Below are positions 1-7,333 of a stretch of DNA of 13,081 nucleotides, piece by piece. The stretch is taken from positions 1-13,081 of the forward strand of contig CAZYKR010000110.1 in NCBI GenBank assembly GCA_964648005.1. Reading direction: 5' to 3'. Origin of the DNA: JAGQTE01 sp964648005 (GTDB taxonomy: Bacteria > Actinomycetota > Acidimicrobiia > Acidimicrobiales > Acidimicrobilacustridaceae). The notes beneath the pieces were generated by a model. The model was not told the DNA's origin and made no database searches. It saw only the letters and a list, made by a program, of their open reading frames with translations. Position 1 is the stretch's first letter. Each line of letters starts with the position of its first letter. Made by a program: the position numbers and the translations under genes.

Positions 1-58
1 GGCCGATCCCGCTGCCGGCGCCCGTGATCACCGCCACCTTGTCCTGCAGGTCGTCCAC
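1..58 (-). CDS. Short-chain dehydrogenase/reductase, N-terminal fragment (runs off left edge)
   Basis: Only the first 19 residues are inside the window. They read VDDLQDKVAVITGAGSGIG, the first beta strand and the TGxxxGIG dinucleotide-binding turn of a classical SDR oxidoreductase. The GTG at 58-56 is chosen because a GAAGGG purine run (75-70) lies about 11 bases upstream. An in-frame GTG at 67-65 would overlap the TGA of the upstream VOC gene (GTGA) but would leave only 2 bases to that purine run. The gene follows the VOC gene directly, so the two are very probably co-transcribed. Catalytic residues and substrate cannot be judged from this fragment. Confidence 0.72.
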   Translation of the reverse strand, partial: MDDLQDKVAVITGAGSGIG

Positions 59-63
59 GTGCG

Positions 64-564
64 TCACATCCCTTCGTGCTGCGGTCGCTGGAGGTGGTCG
101 AGGTTGGCGGCGGCGTCGGGCTGGAGCAGCTCGACGGCCACACCGTTGGGGTCGACGACGACCGCCATGTCGATGCCCGAGGCGCTGATGCGGCGCACGT
201 CGGCTGCCAGGCCGAGGCCGTCGAGGCGCGCCAGCGTGGCATCGACGTCGGCGAACAACGACACCAACAGCACACCCGGCTGCGGCGACCTGGTTGCGTG
301 GTCGGCGCTTGGGGCGGCGTCCGAGACAGCCTCCGAGCGATCGCCGTCGGCGAAGACGACCAGCTCGACGATGCCGGCGTCGGCGTCGGCCGGATCACCG
401 AGGAAGATCGACCGCAACCGGTCGCTCGGCGCCCGCAGCAGCGTGGGCCAGTCGCCGTCGAACGAGGCGTCCATCAGCACGGCCAGGCCGATGCCGTCAC
501 GCCAGAACGCCAGGCTGGCCTCGACGTCGACGGTGGTGATGGCGGTGTGGTGGATCCTCGGCAT
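64..564 (-). CDS. VOC (glyoxalase/bleomycin-resistance fold) family protein
   Basis: This 166-residue protein begins MPRIHHTAITTVDVEASLAFW, the typical first beta-alpha-beta module of the vicinal-oxygen-chelate superfamily. It ends with VVVDPNGVAVELLQP, the typical last module. Candidate metal ligands are His5/His6, Glu67 (IVELVVF) and Glu145 (AVELLQP). The His that usually opens the second module (GxxHIAF) appears to be replaced by Leu in PGVLLVSLFADVD (around residue 100), so metal binding may be altered or lost. The family includes methylmalonyl-CoA epimerases, glyoxalases, ring-cleavage dioxygenases and resistance proteins; the substrate here is not identifiable. A GAGGGGG ribosome site precedes the ATG at 564. 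The open frame continues upstream antisense to the divergent SDR, but the family homology begins at this ATG. Confidence 0.85.
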   Translation of the reverse strand: MPRIHHTAITTVDVEASLAFWRDGIGLAVLMDASFDGDWPTLLRAPSDRLRSIFLGDPADADAGIVELVVFADGDRSEAVSDAAPSADHATRSPQPGVLLVSLFADVDATLARLDGLGLAADVRRISASGIDMAVVVDPNGVAVELLQPDAAANLDHLQRPQHEGM

Positions 565-583
565 GGCGCCCCCTCGGCCGCCG

Positions 584-590
584 TACAGTA
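584..590. promoter_or_regulatory. Overlapping divergent -10 elements (TACAGTA)
   Basis: Only 33 bp separate the two divergent start codons. The 7-mer TACAGTA serves as TACAGT on the plus strand (584-589) and TACTGT on the minus strand (590-585), both matching TAnnnT. On the plus strand it lies 8 bases before the ATG at 598, so that transcript would be leaderless. On the minus strand a start near 578 would give a leader of about 14 bases that carries GAGGGGG. No clear -35 is visible. This is inferred from sequence only. Confidence 0.45.
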
Positions 591-597
591 CCGAGCC

Positions 598-1326
598 ATG
601 GCAGCGGGCACGGGGGGAGCGCACGTCGTCGTCGGCGGGGCGTCGGGCATCGGCGCTGCCGTCGTCGGACGGGCCCGCGATGCCGGCGATGACATCGTGG
701 TCTGGGACCTGACGCCGGCGGGCGCCGACGACGTGGTGTGCGACATCGCCGACCCGGCCGCTGTCGACGCCGCCTGGGCGGCGACCCTGGAGCGGGTCGG
801 CGTGCCCGATCGGGTGACGATCAGCGCCGGCGTCGGCCGCGGCGCGCCGCTCGTCGACCTGAGCGTCGAGGCGTGGGACCGGGTGCACGCCGTGAATGCC
901 CGCGGCCCGTTCCTCGTGTTGCGCGGCCTGGCGCGTGCCGCCATCGCCGCCAGTGTGTCGAGCAGCGCCGTGGTGATCGGCTCGATCAGCGGGACGGTCG
1001 CCGACCAGACGATGGGCGCCTACTGCGCCTCGAAGGCGGCGGTCGAGATGGTCGTGCGGGTGGCGGCGGCCGAGTGGGGCGCGCACGGCATCCGGGTCAA
1101 CGCCGTCGCTCCGGGGGTGACGCGCACGCCGATGCTGGGGCCGGTGCCGGACAGCTCGGCATGGCTCACCGGGGTGCGAGGCCGCACGCCGCTCGGCCGC
1201 CTCGGGACCGCCGACGACATCGCTGCCGCCGTCGTCGCCGTCCACGCCCTCGACTGGGTCACCGGTCAGGTGCTCGCCGCCGACGGCGGCCTCGGGCTCC
1301 ACAGCCCCATCGACCCCACCGGCTGA
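598..1326 (+). CDS. Short-chain dehydrogenase/reductase (classical SDR)
   Basis: This is a 242-residue NAD(P)-dependent oxidoreductase of the classical SDR family, normal in length. The dinucleotide turn GGASGIG is at residues 13-19, and Asp37 at the end of the second strand (VVWDLTP) suggests NAD(H) preference. The catalytic residues Asn100, Ser129, Tyr142 and Lys146 (YCASK) are all present, followed by the usual NAVAPGVTRTPM segment and a C-terminal VTGQVLAADGG. The common NNAG motif is changed to ISAG (75-78). The ATG at 598 has no Shine-Dalgarno sequence and lies 8 bases after TACAGT, consistent with leaderless translation. It is divergent from the VOC/SDR pair, so a shared pathway is plausible, but the substrate is unknown. 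Confidence 0.92.
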   Translation: MAAGTGGAHVVVGGASGIGAAVVGRARDAGDDIVVWDLTPAGADDVVCDIADPAAVDAAWAATLERVGVPDRVTISAGVGRGAPLVDLSVEAWDRVHAVNARGPFLVLRGLARAAIAASVSSSAVVIGSISGTVADQTMGAYCASKAAVEMVVRVAAAEWGAHGIRVNAVAPGVTRTPMLGPVPDSSAWLTGVRGRTPLGRLGTADDIAAAVVAVHALDWVTGQVLAADGGLGLHSPIDPTG

Positions 1327-1350
1327 CCCACCCGATCCGCATGCCGGCCG

Positions 1351-1376
1351 GCCGCCGCTGGAGGCTGGGCGGCTTT
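1351..1376 (+). terminator. Weak intrinsic terminator after the SDR gene
   Basis: A 6-bp GC stem (1351-1356 with 1368-1373) encloses an 11-base loop and is followed by TTT. It lies 25 bp after the SDR stop codon. The stem is short and the T run minimal, so this is tentative. Confidence 0.3.
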
Positions 1377-1386
1377 GCGGTACGTC

Positions 1387-1434
1387 ACGCGATCGAGTGT
1401 GCAGATCGCGTCGATATCGCACGGAATCTGCACA
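1387..1434. repeat. Two overlapping inverted repeats in the intergenic region
   Basis: ACGCGATC (1387-1394) is mirrored by GATCGCGT (1404-1411), a perfect 8-bp inverted repeat with a 9-base spacer. TGTGCAGAT (1398-1406) is mirrored by ATCTGCACA (1426-1434), a perfect 9-bp repeat with a 19-base spacer that contains the palindrome CGATATCG. The arms overlap at 1404-1406, so the two structures exclude each other. They could be operator sites or alternative hairpins; no factor can be named. Confidence 0.55.
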
Positions 1435-1510
1435 GTCGTTCGTGGAACGGTCGTGGCGACGACGACCGCCGCCGTGCGTTCAGTCGCGCACAAGTAAGCG
1501 GACAGCACGG

Positions 1511-1538
1511 GATCAGCAACCGGTCAGCGCCCGGTCAG
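1511..1538. repeat. Three phased G(A/G)TCAG direct repeats
   Basis: GATCAG (1511), GGTCAG (1522) and GGTCAG (1533) recur at exactly 11-bp steps, placing them on one face of the helix about 70-95 bp upstream of the regulator gene. This arrangement is typical of an activator or repressor site, but six-base repeats in GC-rich DNA can arise by chance. Confidence 0.35.
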
Positions 1539-1592
1539 ACGATGGCAACCGAGCGTGCACGGCTGAGAAATCAGGCTGAATCGCGCTATCCG

Positions 1593-1598
1593 TACGGT
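1593..1598 (+). promoter_or_regulatory. Candidate -10 of the GntR-transporter operon
   Basis: TACGGT lies 8 bases before the ATG at 1607, the same layout as the SDR promoter, so a leaderless transcript could start on that ATG. No convincing -35 is seen. A competing promoter with -10 TATACA lies at 1646-1651. Confidence 0.4.
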
Positions 1599-1606
1599 GC
1601 GCAGCG

Positions 1607-2388
1607 ATGCATACGACGCCGGACACCGAACGGGATACCGCGCGGTATACAACGCCGGATCCCGACGAGATGCCGACCGCGCAGCCGCCGCGACCGGCGA
1701 GCAAGGCGGGTCGGGCCGCCGCCACCTACGACGAGCTGAAGCGACGCCTGCTCAACGGCGAGTTCCCGCTCGGGCACCGGATGGCGGAGGAGCGGCTCGC
1801 CGTCGAGCTGGGCGTGTCCCGCACCCCGGTGCGCGAAGCGCTGAGCCGGCTGTCGGCCGAAGGACTCGTCGAGCGGCGCTCCGAGGGCGGGTACGGCCCG
1901 GCGGCCCCGGACCTGCACCTGGCTCGGGACCTGTACGAGGTGCGCTTCGCCCTCGAGCTCGACGCCCTCGCCCGCCCGGGCCGGCTCGGTGCGACGCACG
2001 ACCTGCGCCTCGTGCGGGAGCTGCGCAGCGACTGGCTCGACCTTGCGGTGCCCGACCCGACCGACGTCGTCGGCCCGGACTTCGCCCTCCTCGACGAGGA
2101 CTACCACGTGCGCCTCGCGGCGGCGGCCGGCAACGACGCCCTGTGCGACATGCTCGTGCGGGTCAACGAGCGCATCCGACCGGTGCGAATGCACGACTTC
2201 CTCACGCCGGGGCGCATCCAGCGCACGATCGAGCAGCACCTGTCGATCGTCGACGCCCTGCTCGCCGGCGAGATGCGCGCCGCCCGGACGCTGCTCGGGG
2301 ATCACTTCCACGAGTCGCTCGCCGTCGCCGAGGAGCGCGCCGCCGCCGCCCTCGCCCGCATGGTGACCCGCCACCGCCGGGGGACGCC

Positions 2389-2392
<4 letters not shown>
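1607..2392 (+). CDS. GntR family transcriptional regulator, FCD (FadR C-terminal) subfamily
   Basis: This 261-residue DNA-binding regulator has a winged helix-turn-helix at about residues 40-100, including the GntR hallmark LGVSRTPVREALSRLSAEGLV. It is followed by an all-helical FCD effector domain. The metal/effector-binding Asp and His residues of FCD domains are visible in DEDYHVRL, in EQHLSIVDALL and in DHFHES. The first 21 residues are unusual for the family and contain a small repeat (HTTPD, YTTPD). An alternative ATG at 1670 would give 240 residues and place the palindrome and TATACA element upstream of the gene. Its stop codon overlaps the next start (ATGA, 2389-2392), so it is coupled to the transporter and is its likely local, probably autoregulated, controller. 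The effector is unknown; a ureide is a guess from context. Confidence 0.93.
1635..1651. promoter_or_regulatory. Palindromic operator candidate overlapping a TATACA -10
   Basis: ATACCGCGCGGTAT (1635-1648) is a perfect 14-bp palindrome, and TATACA (1646-1651) overlaps its right end as a good -10 hexamer. A partial -35 (CGGACA, 1620-1625) lies 20 bp upstream of the -10. If transcription starts near 1657 and translation at ATG 1670, a repressor here would block the promoter. GT...AC half-sites are usual for FadR-type GntR regulators. Flanking it, ATACGACGCCGGA (1611-1623) and ATACAACGCCGGA (1647-1659) form a direct repeat with one mismatch. Confidence 0.45.
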
Positions 2393-3959
<1,567 letters not shown>

Positions 3960-3963
<4 letters not shown>

Positions 3964-5120
3964 ACACCGCCGCCACGACCGCGGGCGCCGTCGCCACACC
4001 CGGCGCCACCGGCGATCTCGCCGACGCGCCGCCCGACGGCGCCGACCTCGACGCGTCGCCCGGCACGGACGCAGGCGACGCCGCCACGCCGTCGCGCTGG
4101 CGCGCCGCAGGCATGGCGACGCTGCGGTGGGCTGCGGCGCTCGTGGGTGCGCTCGTCATCTTCGGCCTGTTCCTCTTCGCCCGCGGCGCCAGCCCCGTCG
4201 ACGCCTACCTGGCGATGCTCGACTCGGCCTTCGGCGACAGCCGCGCCATCGGGGACACGCTGTTGCGGGCGACGCCGTTGCTGCTCGCCGCCCTCGCCGT
4301 GGCCGTCCCCGCCCGGGCCGGCATGTTCAACATCGGGGGCGAAGGCCAGCTGGTGCTCGGCGCCGTCGGTGCCATGGCCATGTCCTTCGCCCTCGACGGC
4401 GCCGTCGCCGGCCCGCCCGCGTTCGTGTTGCTCGCCCTCGCCGGCATGGTCGCGGGGGCGTGCTGGGCACTGATCCCCGCCCTGTTGAAGGTGGTGCTGC
4501 GCACCAACGAGGCGATCGTGTCGCTGCTGTTGAACTACGTCGCCGTCATCGTGTTGACGTGGCTCGTGTTCGAGCCGTGGAAGGACCCGAAGAGCACCGG
4601 CCAGGCGTACTCGAAGGCGCTGCCGAGCGATGAGCGGCTGCCCATCCTGTGGGCGAACCGGGTGCACGTCGGGATCATCCTGGCGATCGTGGCGGCCTTC
4701 GTGATCTGGGCGGCGTTCCGGTCGACCCGGTGGGGGTTCAAGCTCCAGGTGCTGGGCGGCAACCCCGAGGCGGCCCGGCGGGCGGGCCTGCGCGTCGGTG
4801 CCCTCGCTGTCGGGGCGATGGCCGTCGGCGGCGCGCTCGCCGGGCTCGGCGGGATGCTCGAGGTGTCCGGGGTCGAAGGCCGGCTGCGGCCCGGGATCAT
4901 GGTCGGCTTCGGCTACATCGGGTTCTTGGCGAGCTGGCTCGCCAAGCATCACCCCCTCAAGGCGATCATCAGCGCCTTCGTGCTGGCGGCGATCGCCATC
5001 GGCGGCAACGGCCTCAAGATCGAGGCCGGCGTGTCGGGCGCCGCCGTGAACGTCCTCATGGCCCTGGTCCTGCTGGCGGTGCTCGGCTTCGCCCGCCCGA
5101 ACACGAAGGCGACGACATGA
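3960..5120 (+). CDS. BMP-type ABC importer, permease subunit 1
   Basis: This is a 386-residue integral membrane subunit of the BPD_transp_2 / NupB-YufP type. The family hallmark MFNIGGEGQ is at 122-130, RTNEAIVSLLLNY at 181-193 and the cytoplasmic coupling segment GGNPEAARRAGL at 266-277. Roughly eight to ten hydrophobic segments follow a membrane entry at about residue 55. The first 47 residues are Ala/Asp/Gly/Pro-rich and probably disordered; such a long acidic N-terminus is not required in the family. The GTG start at 3960 overlaps the ATPase stop (GTGA) and is supported by an AAGGGG run just upstream. It pairs with permease 2 to form the channel of the importer. Confidence 0.94.
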
Positions 5121-6022
5121 TCGAAGCGGTCGCGATCGGAGCCGTCGCCGGCGGCACGTCCATCCTGCTGCCGACGCTCGGTGAGGTGGTCTCGGAGCGC
5201 TCCGGCGTCATCAACCTCGGCACCGAGGGCTCGATGCTCGCCGGCGCCCTGGCGGCCTACATCGTCGGCATCCAGACCGGGAACCCGTGGATCGGCATCG
5301 TGGCCGGGCTGGCGGCGGGCGCGGCCCTGGCGATGGTGCACGCCTTCTTCGTCCTCGTGCGCGGCGCCAACCAGATCGCCACCGGCCTCGTCGTCACCTT
5401 CCTCGGCCTCGGCCTGACGGCGATGTTCGGGCAGGACTACGTCGGCCAGGGCGTCGTCGCCCTCGAGAACATGCCGATCCCGGGGCTGTCGCAGCTGCCG
5501 TTCCTCGGACCGGTGCTGTTCGACCACGACCCGATCACCTACCTGTCCTTGCTGGCCGTGCCGGCGCTGTGGTGGTTCCTGGCCCGCACCAAGGCCGGCC
5601 TGCGCCTGCGGGCGGCGGGGGAGCGGCCGCAGGTGCTGCGCACCTTCGGCACCAACGAGCGCACCGTGCGAGCCCTGGCGGTCACCGCCGGCGGCGCCCT
5701 CGCCGGGCTCGGCGGCGCCCAGCTCGCCACCGCCTTCACCCGCAACTGGTCCGAGGGCATGACGGTCGGGCGGGGCTTCGTCGCCGTCGGCCTCGTGATC
5801 TTCGCCGCCTGGGATCCCCGCAAGGCGCTGATCGGCGCCTACCTCTTCTCGGGCGCCATCGCCCTGCAGCTCCAGCTCCAGGCCCAGGGCTCGGACATCT
5901 CGCGGTACCTGCTCTCGGCGCTGCCGTACCTGGTGGTGATCGTCAGCCTGGCGGCACTCAGCCGCCGGCGGGTCAACGCCGCCCCCGAGGCGCTCGACCA
6001 CGTGTTCGAGCACGCCTCGTAA
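5117..6022 (+). CDS. BMP-type ABC importer, permease subunit 2
   Basis: This 301-residue membrane subunit is of the NupC/YufQ type. The N-terminal hallmark GVINLGTEGSMLAGA spans residues 30-44. The cytoplasmic loop LRLRAAGERPQVLRTFGTN precedes the last membrane segments and corresponds to the coupling helix. Length is normal for this subunit, which is regularly shorter than its partner. The ATG overlaps the permease 1 stop (ATGA, 5117-5120), and a GAAGG ribosome site lies about 8 bases upstream. It completes the heterodimeric membrane pore; the receptor gene follows after a 74-bp gap. Confidence 0.95.
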   Translation: MIEAVAIGAVAGGTSILLPTLGEVVSERSGVINLGTEGSMLAGALAAYIVGIQTGNPWIGIVAGLAAGAALAMVHAFFVLVRGANQIATGLVVTFLGLGLTAMFGQDYVGQGVVALENMPIPGLSQLPFLGPVLFDHDPITYLSLLAVPALWWFLARTKAGLRLRAAGERPQVLRTFGTNERTVRALAVTAGGALAGLGGAQLATAFTRNWSEGMTVGRGFVAVGLVIFAAWDPRKALIGAYLFSGAIALQLQLQAQGSDISRYLLSALPYLVVIVSLAALSRRRVNAAPEALDHVFEHAS

Positions 6023-6061
6023 GTCCCCTTCCAGACAGTCCCTTCCACCCAGTCCCTTCCA
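6022..6061 (+). repeat. C-rich tandem repeat AGTCCCTTCCA x3 upstream of the receptor gene
   Basis: Three copies lie between permease 2 and the receptor gene: AGTCCCCTTCCA (6022-6033, one extra C), AGTCCCTTCCA (6037-6047) and AGTCCCTTCCA (6051-6061), with a period of 14-15 bp. The strand is pyrimidine-rich and self-pairs poorly, so it is not a terminator. It would form an unstructured leader just before the ribosome site. Confidence 0.7.
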
Positions 6062-6085
6062 GTTCCCCCAACTGCACATCATTAC

Positions 6086-6090
6086 GGAGG
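6086..6090 (+). promoter_or_regulatory. Strong Shine-Dalgarno (GGAGG) for the BMP receptor gene
   Basis: GGAGG lies 6 bases before the ATG at 6097. It is the best-placed strong ribosome site of the transporter unit and fits the need for excess receptor over membrane subunits. No internal promoter is obvious in the 74-bp gap. Confidence 0.75.
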
Positions 6091-6096
6091 TCATCG

Positions 6097-7239
6097 ATGA
6101 AACCCACACGGCTGGCACTTGCTGCGGGCATGAGCGTCTTGGCGCTCGGCGCGGCCGCCTGCTCGAGCTCGTCGGAGACGTCGACCGGCGGCACGACGGG
6201 AGGGTCCGGCGACGAGTCGGACCTGACGATCGGCTTCCTGTACGTCGGACCCAAGGACGACTACGGCTACAACCAGGCCGCCTACGAGGGCAGCGAAGCG
6301 GTGCAGGCGGCGTTCCCGAACGCCAAGATCCTGCAGGCCGAGAACGTGCCCGAGACGGCCGAGGCGGAGACGGTCATGGAGGACATGATCGAGCAGGGCG
6401 CTGACATCATCTTCCCCACGAGCTACGGGCACCTCGAGTTCGCCCAGAACGTCGCCAAGGACCACCCGGACACGATCTTCGTGCACCAGGGTGGCCTCGA
6501 GGGCGAGGAGAAGCTCGACAACCTCGGCACCTACTTCGGCACCGTGTACGAGCCGGTGTACACAGCGGGCGTCGCCGCCGGTGAGGCGACCGAGTCGAAC
6601 AAGCTCGGCTACGTCTACGCCTTCCCGATCCCCCAGACGCTGGCCAACATCAACGCCTTCGCCCTCGGCGCCCAGAGCGTCAACCCCGACGCCGAGGTGA
6701 TCGCCGTCTCGACGGGCAGCTGGTGCGACCCGGGCCTGCAGGCCCAGGCGGCCAAGAGCCTCATCGACCAGGGCGCCGACGTGCTGACCCAGCACCAGGA
6801 CTGCACCAAGACGATCATCGAGGCGGCTGAGGCGGCGGGCGCCATGTCCGTCGGCTACCACTTCGATGCGTCGGAGCTCGCACCCAACGGCTGGATCACC
6901 GGCTCCGAGTGGAACTGGGGCCCGCTGTACACCGACATCGTGCAGACGATCGTCGACGGCAAGTTCGTCGACAGCCCCTACAACGGCGACTTCCGGGTCG
7001 GTCTCCAGACCGGTGACAACCCGTTCGTCCAGTCGTCGTACGGCTCGATGGTGTCGGCCGAGACGCAGGCCAAGATCGACGAGATCAAGCAGTCCTTCGT
7101 CGACGGCGGCTCGCCGTTCGCCGGCCCGGTCCTCAAGCAGGACGGCACCATCGTGTGGGAGTCGGGTCAGCAGCCCACGTATGAAGAGGTCGAGACCATG
7201 GACTTCTTCGTCGAGGGTGTGACCGGCAAGATCGACTGA
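6097..7239 (+). CDS. BMP family substrate-binding lipoprotein of ABC importer
   Basis: This 380-residue extracytoplasmic receptor has a lipoprotein signal peptide: a basic N-terminus (MKPTR), a hydrophobic stretch and Cys22 in LGAAACSS. A Ser/Gly/Thr-rich linker runs to about residue 42. The mature fold begins LTIGFLYVGPKDDYGYNQAA, where the D-YGYNQ loop (54-60) corresponds to the ligand-contacting loop of the BMP/PnrA family. The segment WCDPGLQAQAAKSLIDQGAD...QHQDC (209-236) matches the BMP branch related to nucleobase (adenine-type) binding proteins. Cys210 and Cys236 stand where that branch usually has an aromatic residue and Ser, and might form a disulfide (inference). Linkage to ureide-hydrolysing enzymes suggests a biuret, ureide or purine-derived ligand, unproven. 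A strong terminator follows. Confidence 0.93.
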   Translation: MKPTRLALAAGMSVLALGAAACSSSSETSTGGTTGGSGDESDLTIGFLYVGPKDDYGYNQAAYEGSEAVQAAFPNAKILQAENVPETAEAETVMEDMIEQGADIIFPTSYGHLEFAQNVAKDHPDTIFVHQGGLEGEEKLDNLGTYFGTVYEPVYTAGVAAGEATESNKLGYVYAFPIPQTLANINAFALGAQSVNPDAEVIAVSTGSWCDPGLQAQAAKSLIDQGADVLTQHQDCTKTIIEAAEAAGAMSVGYHFDASELAPNGWITGSEWNWGPLYTDIVQTIVDGKFVDSPYNGDFRVGLQTGDNPFVQSSYGSMVSAETQAKIDEIKQSFVDGGSPFAGPVLKQDGTIVWESGQQPTYEEVETMDFFVEGVTGKID

Positions 7240-7245
7240 TCCACG

Positions 7246-7304
7246 GTCGACCGCCTGCCCGGTCCGGTCGTCGCTCCCAGGGGCGGCCGGACCGGGCGGT
7301 CGAC
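7246..7304 (+). terminator. Strong GC hairpin terminator after the transporter unit
   Basis: Arms 7246-7253 and 7258-7267 pair perfectly with 7297-7304 and 7287-7296: 18 bp, with a 4-base bulge (7254-7257). The loop region (7268-7286) can itself form a short stem. There is no T run, as is common for terminators in high-GC actinobacteria. It begins 6 bases after the receptor stop and should separate or attenuate expression of the enzyme genes downstream. Confidence 0.75.
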
Positions 7305-7333
7305 GCCGGACACCCGCCAGGACCTCCCGCCCG

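Noticed and set aside
565..1422. Upstream extension of the VOC reading frame on the minus strand, antisense to the SDR gene
   Set aside because: It is a composition artefact of GC-rich DNA. The VOC fold starts at the ATG at 564, which has a ribosome site, and the extension has low-complexity Arg/Gly/Asp content with no family features.
6022..6061. Terminator between permease 2 and the receptor gene
   Set aside because: The C-rich repeats have no complementary G-rich arm and cannot form a stable hairpin.
5287..6096. Long upstream extension of the receptor reading frame through the permease 2 gene
   Set aside because: The receptor has a clear signal peptide and a GGAGG site placing its start at 6097; the extension is the out-of-frame translation of permease 2.
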